This document shows positions 7,529 to 16,990 of a stretch of DNA of 64,000 nt, piece after piece. Numbering within the stretch: position 1 is the stretch's first letter; each line of letters starts with the position of its first letter. Under the pieces are notes generated by a model. That model did not search any database. It was not told the origin of the DNA and saw only the letters and a list, made by a program, of their open reading frames with translations. The stretch is from Burkholderiales bacterium (GTDB lineage: Bacteria; Pseudomonadota; Gammaproteobacteria; Burkholderiales; Burkholderiaceae_C): the NCBI GenBank assembly GCA_003241965.1, contig QBMB01000002.1:1-64000 (forward strand), in the 5' to 3' direction. Made by a program: the position numbers and the translations under genes.

Positions 7529-9580
7529 ATGTGGATTGCAAAGATCGAATTGTTCAACTTCAAGAGCTATCAGCACCAGACATTTGAGTTCCCCCAACCC
7601 CGAGCGGGCAGGAATATCGTGCTGATAGGCGGTATGAACGGGTATGGAAAGACCTCCGTGTTGGAGGCGCTCTATCTCGGACTCTATGGCAAAGAAGCGG
7701 TCGAGCATCTCGGCCGTGCCGGCCTAAAGGACGACGTAGGCTATCGGAAGTTCGTCGAAAGAGCGTTGCACGGCACGGCGATCCGCACGGGCCGAGACTC
7801 GATGTGGGTGAAGATCCAAATCAATAAGTCAAAGGCTGAGGGGTTTGAAGTCACTCGCAAGTGGTTCTTCAGTCGGTCCGGCGACTGGACGGGTGAGGAC
7901 GAGGTGGTCATATATGAAGTCCGCGACGGAATCCGGGGTCGGGCGCTTGCCTCTGACAACCTTCCGGAACTGCTGGATCAGCGATTCATTCCAGCGCACG
8001 TCGCCCCGTTCTTCTTCTTCGACGGGGAGGAAGTAAAAAAACTCGCTGATCAGAGCCGCGGTGACCAGATTCGCACAGGTATCGAGGGGTTGCTGGGCGT
8101 GGTCTTGCTACGCAAGCTGAAAAAGCGTCTTGAGGAGTTCCAAGCAAACCGTTCGACGGGCATCTCTGTCATGGATGAACAAAAGCACCGCGAACTGTTC
8201 GAGACCTTGACGCATCACGAACGCGAATATGAGGAAGCCGAACGCAAACAGCATGCCCTGGATGAGTCTGTGAAGAGCCTCCAAGCTCAGCGCACCGACC
8301 TCACCAACCGCATGATGCAGCTGGGCGCAGGCGCGGGCGATGTGGCCAGCGTGTCGGACGTTGTTAAGCAGCAGGCTGACGCGGAGACCGAACTTAAAGC
8401 GACTGAGGACGCACTGGATGACTTGGTTGCAAGCAAGCTCCCGTTCCACCTAGTGGCCCGCGAGCTGATGGAGGAACTGTCGAAGCAAGTTCAGGAAGAG
8501 ACTGCTCGCGAAAGCTGGGATGCCCGCAAGCGAAGCCTGGAGCCCGAGAAGGCCAAATTCATCGGGACGTTCTATGCAACCACGGAACCGCCGCTGTCGC
8601 CAGAGCTGACGGCGGACCAGGAAGCAGCGTTGCAGTCCCGTTTGAACGCGGCTTGGGAAAGCTTGTTCTATCCGATGCCGGCAGGGTGTGCAGAGGTCGT
8701 GGTGCATCAGTACCTCGGCCCCAAGCGCGCGGCTTTGTTGCAGTCCATGAATGGCCTACGCATGGGTGCGCAGGATGTTCTCGGCCTGGTGGCGAAACGT
8801 GAGTCCCTACAGAAGAAGATTCGCGAACTCGTCAATCGCTACACGAAGATCGAAGGTGTAGACCGCGATGGTTCGCTTGCAAAGCTGAATGGGGAACTAA
8901 CGGCAGTGAATTCGACACTTGATCAGCGCCAGAGGGAGTTGGGCGACATCGAGCGGCTAATGTCGGGTCTCAAGGGCACCATCGATCAGGAGCGCGCGCT
9001 CTACGCCCGTGAGCATGAGAAATTTGTTCAGGCGAACCCAGTCAAGTCGATGGTTGGCCGCGCCGAGCGGGTTTGCAACCTCATCAACGACTTGATTCCG
9101 CAGCTCTATGCGCTAAAAGTAGAACAGCTTGCTGAAGCCATGACAGATGTCTACAAGAAGCTCGCGCACAAGAAGCAGGTGAATCGCATACACATCGATG
9201 AGTCTGGCAAGACCACCATCCTGAGCAAAGAAGGCGAAGAGATTCCTTTCGACAAGTCTGCCGGAGAAAACCAGGTATTCGCAACTGCTCTGCTCGCGGG
9301 GCTGGCTGACATTTCCGGTATCGATGCGCCGCTAGTCGTCGATACCCCGCTGGGTCGACTCGACAGCACGCATCGAGCGAACATCCTCAAGTATTGGGTT
9401 TCGGACAAGAAGCGGCAAGTGATTCTGCTATCTCAGGATAAGGAAATTGACCGCGAAACGTACGCGGCAATGGAGCCCAACGTTGGCATGACGTACTTGT
9501 TACAGCACGCGGAAATTGGCAGCGGCGTCGGCCGCACAACGGCCATCGAAAACGATTACTTCGCGGAGCTGACGCAATGA
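7529..9580 (+). CDS. dndD: DNA sulfur modification ATPase DndD
   Basis: A 683-aa SMC/Rad50-like ATPase. The N-terminus carries KIELFNFKSYQ and the Walker A GGMNGYGKT (34-42). A long central helical region (about 200-540; Glu/Lys/Gln-rich heptads) forms the coiled coil, without a CxxC zinc hook. The C-terminal half-site has the signature SAGENQVFATALL and Walker B PLVVDTPLGRLDS. The family is thought to provide ATP-driven DNA remodelling or nicking for sulfur insertion with DndC. It starts 15 bp after the small gene and overlaps the next gene by 4 bp. Confidence 0.93.
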   Translation: MWIAKIELFNFKSYQHQTFEFPQPRAGRNIVLIGGMNGYGKTSVLEALYLGLYGKEAVEHLGRAGLKDDVGYRKFVERALHGTAIRTGRDSMWVKIQINKSKAEGFEVTRKWFFSRSGDWTGEDEVVIYEVRDGIRGRALASDNLPELLDQRFIPAHVAPFFFFDGEEVKKLADQSRGDQIRTGIEGLLGVVLLRKLKKRLEEFQANRSTGISVMDEQKHRELFETLTHHEREYEEAERKQHALDESVKSLQAQRTDLTNRMMQLGAGAGDVASVSDVVKQQADAETELKATEDALDDLVASKLPFHLVARELMEELSKQVQEETARESWDARKRSLEPEKAKFIGTFYATTEPPLSPELTADQEAALQSRLNAAWESLFYPMPAGCAEVVVHQYLGPKRAALLQSMNGLRMGAQDVLGLVAKRESLQKKIRELVNRYTKIEGVDRDGSLAKLNGELTAVNSTLDQRQRELGDIERLMSGLKGTIDQERALYAREHEKFVQANPVKSMVGRAERVCNLINDLIPQLYALKVEQLAEAMTDVYKKLAHKKQVNRIHIDESGKTTILSKEGEEIPFDKSAGENQVFATALLAGLADISGIDAPLVVDTPLGRLDSTHRANILKYWVSDKKRQVILLSQDKEIDRETYAAMEPNVGMTYLLQHAEIGSGVGRTTAIENDYFAELTQ

Positions 9581-11109
9581 GCGCGATTACTTTGGAACAA
9601 GTGCTCCTCGCGGGCTTTCAGACTTCGGCCGACGCAGACAAACGCACCGAGCAGCTTCGTTCGAGTCTTGGTCTTCAGGCAAGGAACCGCGTTGCGCGTC
9701 TTGCCATTGGGAGGTCACTCTCGGAAGACTCTTATCCAACCGGCAGTCTAGACGGAGCAGGGAAGTCGATCAAAGGAGATGTGCTGTTTGGCCTGGAAGA
9801 GCTTCCGCTCTGGGTGGGCCTGCTGTTTACGCATCTGCGTAGGACCGACCCTCGGGCCGAGATGTCACTGTCGACATTGCAGGACTTGGTCAAGCGGCAC
9901 TGGAATCGCGGCATCTCCCTGCTGTATGAGGATTGGGAGGAGGCAGGGGAAGACTACAACAAATTCGTCGACGTACTTGTGCGTCGACGAGCAAATCTTC
10001 CGGAAACTGGCGGTGTGAGTCCCACAGCAACTGCGGACGTTCCCGACTCGCAATGGGAAGGCCCGGGGCGCGACCCCGTGCCCGTCTTCGTCGATCTTGG
10101 CCGAACAGTGGAATCCGATGGTCCGTTCCGATGGACGGTCAACGGGGTTGGATATTCCCCGCATGTGGCGGTCATGGGTCAGGCTGGCTCCGGTAAGACG
10201 CGTACCATGCTCGAGATGATCGCCCAAGTGCGAAAGCAGAGTGGCGCACCAGTGATCGTGCTGGACCTTGGCAAGGGCGACCTAGCCAACCGGCATGACT
10301 TCATTAAGGCCATCGGTGCGCGTGTAGTGCGTGTCCCTGACGAGCCGATACCACTCGATATGTTCTTTGGGTCGGACGAGTCGGATCTGACAGCGTCGGA
10401 CGCCATCATGGGATTCCGCGATTCGTTCGCGAAGGTGATGCAGAGCAAGGCGGGCGCTGTGCAGTTGGAGGCGATGAAGGACGCGCTCCGCCCGCTCTTT
10501 TCGATGCGCAAGCAGATCAGCCTGGAAGACGTTGGCCAAGCGCTGCGAGACTTTTATCAAGATCGTGGGTTGAAAACCGACAGCGTAATTTCGACCATCA
10601 GCGACTTGACCGAGCGAACCATCTTTCGACCGGAGATGCCTCCGGCGAGATTCTTCGCGCAAAGCTGGATCATCACGTTTGCCGGCGCGCACGACACACA
10701 GAAGAATCTTGCAGCCTACCTCCTTCTTGATGCGCTCAATACGTTCCTCAAGCGCACGGCCGAAGCGCCGCAGGATGCGGAAGGCCATCGTGCCATTCGC
10801 GCAGTGCTCGCAGTCGACGAAGCCCGACATCTACTTGCTTCGCGGCACAAGGCGCTATCGGACAACATTCGACTGCACCGGTCCAAGGGCCTCATGGTGG
10901 CGCTCGCGTCGCAGAGCCCGGACGACTACGACGGGGCTGGTGATGATCATCTCGAAAATATTGGCCTGCCGATCTGTTTTAAGACGAACGCGGCGAGCAA
11001 CCAAGTGCTGCAAAACATGTTTCGGGGCAAAGTGAGTTTCGCCACACTTCCAACCGGGGTTTTTATGACAGTCAAGGACTCAAAGCCGATCAAGGTCAAG
11101 GCGTTCTAG
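9577..11109 (+). CDS. dndE: DndE-like domain fused to HerA/FtsK-type ATPase
   Basis: A 510-aa protein with two parts. Residues 1-140 resemble DndE (TEQLRSSLGLQARNRVARLAIGRSLSE, then LPLWVGLLFTHLR), which binds nicked DNA in Dnd systems. Residues about 165-510 are a P-loop motor: Walker A VMGQAGSGKTRTM (GQAGSGKT 201-208), Walker B VLAVDEARHL (D414, E415) and a downstream VALASQSPDD sensor-like strand, in the manner of HerA/FtsK/VirB4. Canonical DndE is a stand-alone protein of about 110-130 aa, so the fusion is notable. The 4-bp overlap with dndD indicates coupling. Assignment of the N-terminus to DndE is by eye. Confidence 0.75.
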   Translation: MSAITLEQVLLAGFQTSADADKRTEQLRSSLGLQARNRVARLAIGRSLSEDSYPTGSLDGAGKSIKGDVLFGLEELPLWVGLLFTHLRRTDPRAEMSLSTLQDLVKRHWNRGISLLYEDWEEAGEDYNKFVDVLVRRRANLPETGGVSPTATADVPDSQWEGPGRDPVPVFVDLGRTVESDGPFRWTVNGVGYSPHVAVMGQAGSGKTRTMLEMIAQVRKQSGAPVIVLDLGKGDLANRHDFIKAIGARVVRVPDEPIPLDMFFGSDESDLTASDAIMGFRDSFAKVMQSKAGAVQLEAMKDALRPLFSMRKQISLEDVGQALRDFYQDRGLKTDSVISTISDLTERTIFRPEMPPARFFAQSWIITFAGAHDTQKNLAAYLLLDALNTFLKRTAEAPQDAEGHRAIRAVLAVDEARHLLASRHKALSDNIRLHRSKGLMVALASQSPDDYDGAGDDHLENIGLPICFKTNAASNQVLQNMFRGKVSFATLPTGVFMTVKDSKPIKVKAF

Positions 11110-11205
11110 CCTGTAACGCATTTCGCGTGACACAGCTGGGCGGTCCAAGCTGTCGCTGTCGGAAATCGATCCAGCGAAGAACTCGCAGACGAGACAAAGG
11201 ATGAC

Positions 11206-11721
11206 ATGCATTGGTCAGAAGCGCTAACGCGAGATCCGGTGGGTGCGAGTCTCGTCGACAACCAGCTGCAAGCCGCAACATTCATCGTCGCGCCGGCCGA
11301 GTTTCATCGCGCGAACGTTGTTCCGCCGTTGGCTTGGCAGTCTGTAAAGTTCGGACCCTCGGCGAAGAAAAGTGTGCCCGAGGAACCGGGCCTGTACGCG
11401 TTTGTCGTGCGAATTCCCCATGCTGGTCTACCTCCCCATGGCTGGGTGATGTACATCGGCCAAACGGGGGATGGCACGAGCGATGCAACGCTTCGTGGCC
11501 GCTTTGGTCAGTATTTGCAGGAGAAGAAGAAATTCAAGCGTGCGAGGGTCTTTTTCATGCTGAACGCATGGGATGGGCATCTTGAGTTCTTCTATTCAGC
11601 GCTGCCTGCTCGCAAGGCGGAACTGGTGAATTTGGAGACGCAGTTGCTGGGGGCATTTCGTCCGCCGTTTACCGACAGAACTTATCCTGCCACCTACCTG
11701 AGTCCTAGCCATGCCTTCTAA
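11206..11721 (+). CDS. GIY-YIG nuclease-like protein, candidate restriction effector
   Basis: A 171-aa protein with a GIY-YIG fold: EEPGLYAFVVR (GLY 62-64), GWVMYIGQTGD (YIG 83-85), an Arg-rich helix TLRGRFGQYL (R97/R99), and the catalytic-type glutamate in VNLETQLLGAFRPPFTD (E144). GIY-YIG proteins cleave DNA. AAAGGATG provides a ribosome site. It lies between the DndE-ATPase and dndB, overlapping dndB by 11 bp, so it is part of the operon. A restriction or DNA-nicking role linked to phosphorothioation is inferred. Confidence 0.7.
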   Translation: MHWSEALTRDPVGASLVDNQLQAATFIVAPAEFHRANVVPPLAWQSVKFGPSAKKSVPEEPGLYAFVVRIPHAGLPPHGWVMYIGQTGDGTSDATLRGRFGQYLQEKKKFKRARVFFMLNAWDGHLEFFYSALPARKAELVNLETQLLGAFRPPFTDRTYPATYLSPSHAF

Positions 11722-12976
11722 CACCACAGCACATGTCAGTCTGCCGCTGGCACTGCCGGCGCTGCGCGGCAGATTCGGCGACTGGACGTACTACAGCACG
11801 GTCATTCCGGTTCCCGAGCTTGCAGAGCGCGTGTCGTTCGGAAATGAGCTTCACAACAACAAAGAGCTTTCGGCCTGGATTCAGCGCTCGCTGAAGGAAG
11901 GGCGGGCGGATGACATCTCCGACTATTTGAAGAAGGAGCCGGAGCGCTTCTTCAATTCGCTGGTCATTGCGTTGTACGGCGGGACGCCTGAATGGGTGCC
12001 GCTCGCGGTCCAGGCTGGTAGAGAAGGAAGACCCCAGTTGAGTAGCGCGAGTGAGTCGCTAGGTGTACTGGAACTGAGCGGCAGCGAACAATTGTTTGCT
12101 GTCGATGGACAGCACCGGCTGGCGGGCATGAAGCGACTTATGGAGTCACCACCGAAGCAGGTTCCGGGGGATGCACCAACCGCGATGTCAGACCTTGTCT
12201 CGGTACTGGTCATCGCGCATCGCGTTGAGAAAAAAGAGCGTACACGGCGGCTGTTCACGACGCTAAACAAGACAGCGATCCCCGTCTCAAAGATGGAAAG
12301 GATTGCGCTCGATGAGAACGACGCAATGGCAATCACGGCCCGGCGCATGGTCGAAGACCATCCCTGGTTCCGCTCGCCGCGAATAGCCTTGCATCACACT
12401 AATAATCTGGGAAGGGATGAAGGTATCGCCCTCACGACGATCGGCAATTTGTACGACGTGCTTCGGGAGCTGTTCCTCGAACACAGCGGTTCCAAGAGGA
12501 AAAACCTGGAATACAACCGGCCTTCCGATGTCGAATTGGACAAGTACTATAAGTGGGCGACCAAGTATTTCGAGAGACTGTCGGTCGTTGAGCCAGCCCT
12601 TGCGGAGTACTTCAAGGCTAGCGAGCTTGAAGAGGTGTGCCAGCGCAATAGAACGGCGGAAGGTGGCAGCGTGTACTTCCGACCGATGGGCCTCGCGCTG
12701 ATGACGGATGTGGCGATGCGCCTTAAGGCGGAGAAGGAAGGCAATTGGTGGGAGTGGCTGGCGCTTTTGCCACGGCGATTGGATCAGGCGCCATTCGCCG
12801 GCACAATTTGGTCTCATCGAAATACGATGGACCCAAAGCATCGCGTTCTATGTCGCGACTTGCTGCTCTATATGTGCGCTGCCAAATCGCCCCCTCCAGC
12901 CGAGCTAAGGGCCAAGTGGTCGGACGTGAAGGGTGAGCAGGTTAACTTGCCACGCAGGGTAAAGGGATTGAACTGA
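11711..12976 (+). CDS. dndB: DndB-like DGQHR-domain protein
   Basis: A 421-aa protein with the hallmark LFAVDGQHRLAGMKRLM (DGQHR 132-136) and the downstream LFTTLNKTAIPVS segment common to DndB/DGQHR proteins. DndB is a regulator of dnd expression and modification frequency in studied systems. It overlaps the GIY-YIG gene by 11 bp and is the last plus-strand gene of the operon. Its stop is 3 bp from the stop of the convergent methyltransferase. Confidence 0.88.
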   Translation: MPSNTTAHVSLPLALPALRGRFGDWTYYSTVIPVPELAERVSFGNELHNNKELSAWIQRSLKEGRADDISDYLKKEPERFFNSLVIALYGGTPEWVPLAVQAGREGRPQLSSASESLGVLELSGSEQLFAVDGQHRLAGMKRLMESPPKQVPGDAPTAMSDLVSVLVIAHRVEKKERTRRLFTTLNKTAIPVSKMERIALDENDAMAITARRMVEDHPWFRSPRIALHHTNNLGRDEGIALTTIGNLYDVLRELFLEHSGSKRKNLEYNRPSDVELDKYYKWATKYFERLSVVEPALAEYFKASELEEVCQRNRTAEGGSVYFRPMGLALMTDVAMRLKAEKEGNWWEWLALLPRRLDQAPFAGTIWSHRNTMDPKHRVLCRDLLLYMCAAKSPPPAELRAKWSDVKGEQVNLPRRVKGLN

Positions 12977-12979
12977 AGC

Positions 12980-15652
12980 TTACGCTTTAGGCAGGAATGG
13001 GCGCGGGATGACTCGCCCGGTAGGCGATGAAATCATTGCAAAGGCTTGCCGGGCGGGTGGCGAGGAAAAGCTGACATGGACGGGTCTGTTACTTCCGTAG
13101 AAGTACAGGCGGTCGAACGGTGTGTTGGCGACGATCCATTCCGCCACCTCGCGCATGTCTTCGTCTTCGACGACGAAATCGCAGGCCGCGCCGCCGCGCT
13201 CGCACACAAATGTTCCCCTTGGCCCGCGCTCGCAGGCGGCATGCTGATCGAGCTTCGGCGCGATCCCGCGTTGAATGTTGCGCGTCAGCTCGGCTGACGA
13301 AAATCCGTAGGTTAGCTGTATGGCACCGAAATACTCGATCACGGGGTCGAGTATGAGGGTCGCGAGGTCATGCAACGCGTTGTAGGTCGCTGGGTTGAGC
13401 GGCAGGTTCGCAATGCCGAGGCGATGCCTTGTCTCTCCACACTGAATCAGCGTGCGGTAGGTAAGAGAGGCACCGCAGCGAGTGTCGAGGTCGGGGATCG
13501 ACGTGCTGCGACCGAGCCGCATTCCTTCGATGGCTAGCCTCTTGGCGTCGAGCAGCCTTGTGAGCGTGTCAGCCGCAGGTCCGAACTCCGAATCGTCTAA
13601 CACTCCCGATCGTTCAAGGGCCTCGTCGAAGGCGAGTTGCTCTGCGTAACCAGGGTGGTCCTCATTCACGTAGCGGCTCTTGCGGTACAGAAGCGGCATT
13701 GGGTAGGCCGGACTGCCGTAATCAAAAACATCGCAGTCGAGCTTTCGAACCATGACTTTGATCCGACGACGGAGGCGAGGAAGTGGGTGTTCGTCGAAGG
13801 CCTCGAATTCCATGAGGGTCAGCTTGCCGGAGGCTATGTGAATCTTGACAAGCTGCACGTCGCTGAGTGCGTCCCAGATGATCAGGCCGCAGGTGACATA
13901 CGCGCGAAGGAGCGCAGGAAGTCGTTCGACAAGCGAGATGTGGAGTTGGAGTGAGTGTTCCGCGTCTAGCCAACCAAGACCTTGCGTCGCTGCGAGCCGG
14001 CACGCCGCAAGAATCTTTTTGGGGTCGGCCGCATCAAGAAGTAGTTGCAGGCCCGCAGCCTGCGCCGACCTGTAGTCTCCGAAGAATGCCTTGATGTCGC
14101 GTTGCAGCCGCTGTTCAAGGTGTCGATAGATGGATCGCTTCGCAAACTGCTGAGTTGCCATTAGCAGACGGACATCATCCGCACGCGCCACGGCCGCAGC
14201 CTCCAGCATCGTGTGGTCATAGTGGCGAGCTATGAGCCTGAATGCCTTGGGCAGGCCGCCAAGGTCAGCATCGATCACTGCGAGGTTTGTGACTTCATCC
14301 GCCTCGGGTCTTCGGCCAAGGTCGAGCGTCGTTGCCCAAAGCTCATCCAGCAGCGGTTGCGCGGCGGCCAAATTCCGCTCTTCGCGCGAGCGCCGAGGAA
14401 GTCGCGGCTCGCGTGCCTCGACTTCGCGGATGGCTTTAGCTCTGGCCGGTCTTGGCGAACGCGTGGTCAGGAGTCGCAGAGCGACGTCCTTACGTCGATA
14501 GCGTCCGGCGCTGAAGCGCTGCTCGGCTTCGGTGTTTGCAAAGACAAATGCGACGCCTGGTCCGATCATGAACACATCACGCTGAAGAACTTGTTCGATG
14601 TAGTCCTTCAGTTCGCTCTGCGAAAAGTACTTCTGGAAGGTATTTCGTGACGTGAGGAAGCCATCTCGATAAGGTTTTCCAGGAAGGTCGCTGCCGTACA
14701 GCATGACGCCGATGGACATCACGGTTCGCGCTAGGCCGAAAGCCTTTGTGATGGCGTCTATCCGCTCGGCGGGGTCCTCAATGACGTTGACCACGAATCC
14801 GAGATTGACGGCATCCGCAGGGGTAATGATTGCCTCAGGTAGGTAGTGTGGGTCCCAGCCGCTGGCTGCGACGCCGTCGGAGCTGAGCGCGGAAATATCG
14901 TTGCCCCGCCCGCAGCCATAGTCAAAGAACGTCATTCCAGGCCGAAGCAATCCATGCCGGACGAGCATCTGTACGGGCGCCGACAGGCTAGTCCTCGACA
15001 GCGCTGTCAAATGGCGCTGAATCGGTCCATCAGAATCTTGCCTTGACTGGTCGCTGCCGGTGCTGACATCATTTCCTATCGGAAGGAACTCGTCGCCTAC
15101 CAAGCTATAGCCCCTGCTTTGGATTAGCCTGTCCCAGTTGAGCCGAAACCCGATCGTGGCGACATCATCGAACAGGCCGAGACTCTCGGCGGCCTTTGTG
15201 ATGTTTGCCCATCGTTCACGCTGCGGATGCGACGAAGCGACCAGCAATTCCTTGCGATGCAGGATGGGAGGATTTAGCGAATCGGTATACGTACGGTGCC
15301 ACGCTGGCGTCGCGGCGCCAGGCGGAAACACCCATGTTGCAGCCAGCACGGGGAAGGGTGAGTCAATGAAGTCGGGGTAGGAAAGCAGCGACAGACGACC
15401 CGTAACGACGTTGATCTTGGCAACGTTGGGTACATGTGAAAGCTGCGGCGGTAAGCCCTGGACAGCTCGACTTATGGCTTGGCGAGTTGTCGCATCCTGA
15501 ATGGTCTCGACCGCCGACAGGTGAATGTAGAACTCGTCGGCGACTCTCTTGCCGGGCATGGTCATTTGCGATCCAATCTCTAGATTGGATCGTCTTGCAG
15601 CTCGCGATGGCTCCATGATTAGCTCCACGAAGTCACTCTGATTCAATTCCAA
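12980..15652 (-). CDS. Phosphorothioation-associated putative methyltransferase, composite 890 aa
   Basis: Residues about 210-390 hold a SAM-binding Rossmann domain, FFDYGCGRGNDISAL (motif I 243-250) and NVIEDPAERID, as in the putative methyltransferases linked to Dnd (TIGR04096 type). Residues 79-163 and 602-687 look like two copies of one module: V(T/A)(S)GxLxLxxxxxFxxxPxP... up to (H/Y)RK...LFDD/VLDD. Residues about 729-890 resemble an M15 D-Ala-D-Ala-peptidase/Hedgehog fold, with DQH (H804), ACDF (D825) and PVHVS (H859) in metal-ligand order. The gene is convergent with dndB and starts near the right edge of the island. Substrate unknown; much longer than the simple form. Confidence 0.75.
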   Translation of the reverse strand: MELNQSDFVELIMEPSRAARRSNLEIGSQMTMPGKRVADEFYIHLSAVETIQDATTRQAISRAVQGLPPQLSHVPNVAKINVVTGRLSLLSYPDFIDSPFPVLAATWVFPPGAATPAWHRTYTDSLNPPILHRKELLVASSHPQRERWANITKAAESLGLFDDVATIGFRLNWDRLIQSRGYSLVGDEFLPIGNDVSTGSDQSRQDSDGPIQRHLTALSRTSLSAPVQMLVRHGLLRPGMTFFDYGCGRGNDISALSSDGVAASGWDPHYLPEAIITPADAVNLGFVVNVIEDPAERIDAITKAFGLARTVMSIGVMLYGSDLPGKPYRDGFLTSRNTFQKYFSQSELKDYIEQVLQRDVFMIGPGVAFVFANTEAEQRFSAGRYRRKDVALRLLTTRSPRPARAKAIREVEAREPRLPRRSREERNLAAAQPLLDELWATTLDLGRRPEADEVTNLAVIDADLGGLPKAFRLIARHYDHTMLEAAAVARADDVRLLMATQQFAKRSIYRHLEQRLQRDIKAFFGDYRSAQAAGLQLLLDAADPKKILAACRLAATQGLGWLDAEHSLQLHISLVERLPALLRAYVTCGLIIWDALSDVQLVKIHIASGKLTLMEFEAFDEHPLPRLRRRIKVMVRKLDCDVFDYGSPAYPMPLLYRKSRYVNEDHPGYAEQLAFDEALERSGVLDDSEFGPAADTLTRLLDAKRLAIEGMRLGRSTSIPDLDTRCGASLTYRTLIQCGETRHRLGIANLPLNPATYNALHDLATLILDPVIEYFGAIQLTYGFSSAELTRNIQRGIAPKLDQHAACERGPRGTFVCERGGAACDFVVEDEDMREVAEWIVANTPFDRLYFYGSNRPVHVSFSSPPARQAFAMISSPTGRVIPRPFLPKA

Positions 15653-15801
15653 ACTCGCGTAGTGTCGACTTCTGGCGACTTCCGAGCGAGCTTGGATCTA
15701 CACGAAGCAGGTTACATCCGATGGACAGCGTTTGCGCTTGTGCTTGTAGCAGTCAGCGATGCATCCACTTCTAATGCCTGCTCCCATTGCGGTTCGGTCC
15801 T

Positions 15802-16962
15802 TCAGGCTGGCGGCGCGACGAGCGCAGCAGGAATGAACCCTTCATCCGTCAACGCACGTACCACGCCGCGCAACAGCATGTTGTGGCTGAACCCGATGCT
15901 GTACTGCCGTGCACCGGGGTTGATGGGTTGCAGCATGCCGCCGTCCACCAGCTTGCGTATCTGGTAAGTGCGCTGGTTGGCGTTGAGGTCGGGCATGGCG
16001 GCTTCCAGGTCACCCGCTTTCACTGTGCCGGCTTTGATGGTGGTGGTCAGCACAGCCTGTTCTAGCGGGGTGATCAGCTGTCGTTCGCGGGCGTAGTTCA
16101 CTGCGGGCAACAGCACCTTGGCTTTGAGGTGCTCGTAGTCGGCGAGGCGGTCCACCTTGGTCAGTTCGTCGCGCACGCCGCTGAGCACATACACGCACCA
16201 GCGTTCCAGCGCTTCGTCGGTGCCCGCGTCTGCGTCGCCCAGCCGGGCGTAGTAGGCGTTGCGGTCTGCGCAGAACACAGCGGCGGGGTTCAGCAGCCGG
16301 CCCACCGCGTTCACGCGGAAGCCGTACTTGATGAGCATGGCGTAGGTGAGCAGGCGCACCACCCGGCCATTACCGTTGCCAAACGGGTGCACCCAGGCGA
16401 ACCGATGGTGCGCCAGAGCCACTTTCATAAGGTCGTATTTGGGCGGGTCCGCCCGGTTGATGAACGTGACCAGCTCGGTCATGTAGTCCGGCACCTGGGG
16501 TGCCTCGGGCGGCAGGTGTTCGGCCTGGGCGATCTTCACCGCGCCCTGGCGGTAGGCGCCGGGGTTGGTGTCGCCTTCTCGCTTGAGGCCGTCCACCGTG
16601 GTGGCGTGCAGGCCGCGCAACAGGTGCTCCGTCAATGGGGCGCCGGGCTCCACGCTGTCTTCCAACTGCTGCATGGCGTGCTCAATGTTGGCGATCTCCT
16701 GCAGCTGCTCGGACCGATTCGGGCCGTCGATGACCCTGGCCTCCACGTAGTCGGCCAGCGTGGTGTGGTTGCCCTCGATGCGTGCCGAGGCCAGGCTCTC
16801 CAGCACGTGGAAGACCTGCTTGAGCTGCATGAACACCGGCATCGGCGTGGTGCCCTGGATCTGCAGCCGCCGCAGGTGCTCCAAGTCTGTCAATACATCC
16901 AGCAGCGGTGAGTCAAAGCTGGGGTTCAGCAGCCGCAGCGGGTGGTGAACAAACTGAACCAT
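15802..16962 (-). CDS. Class II Fic-family AMPylase-like protein
   Basis: A 386-aa Fic protein. The active-site loop is [12 protein letters not shown] (192-203), matching HPFxxGNGRxxR. An N-terminal inhibitory helix motif SARIEGN (S59-x3-E63-G64) marks an autoinhibited class II Fic. The C-terminal region (about 290-370) resembles a winged-helix domain ([42 protein letters not shown]). Fic enzymes modify proteins, usually with AMP. It is the last gene of the minus-strand transfer block, between DUF1173 and the Dnd island. No toxin partner is adjacent. A role in controlling host or recipient processes is inferred. Confidence 0.88.
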   Translation of the reverse strand: MVQFVHHPLRLLNPSFDSPLLDVLTDLEHLRRLQIQGTTPMPVFMQLKQVFHVLESLASARIEGNHTTLADYVEARVIDGPNRSEQLQEIANIEHAMQQLEDSVEPGAPLTEHLLRGLHATTVDGLKREGDTNPGAYRQGAVKIAQAEHLPPEAPQVPDYMTELVTFINRADPPKYDLMKVALAHHRFAWVHPFGNGNGRVVRLLTYAMLIKYGFRVNAVGRLLNPAAVFCADRNAYYARLGDADAGTDEALERWCVYVLSGVRDELTKVDRLADYEHLKAKVLLPAVNYARERQLITPLEQAVLTTTIKAGTVKAGDLEAAMPDLNANQRTYQIRKLVDGGMLQPINPGARQYSIGFSHNMLLRGVVRALTDEGFIPAALVAPPA

Positions 16963-16990
16963 GGTGACTGGTATCTGAAATGGGGTGGAT

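Larger units (their letters stand above)
5819..15652. other. DNA phosphorothioation (Dnd variant) defence island
   Basis: Eight genes: xre, dndC, small protein, dndD, dndE-ATPase, GIY-YIG nuclease and dndB on the plus strand, with the associated methyltransferase convergent. Close spacing (ATGA overlaps at 7313 and 9577; an 11-bp overlap at 11711) indicates one operon. Codons are more A/T-tolerant than in the flanking transfer genes. No cysteine desulfurase (DndA) is present, so a host IscS would have to supply sulfur. No dndF, dndG, dndH or SspE-like effector is seen. Confidence 0.85.
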
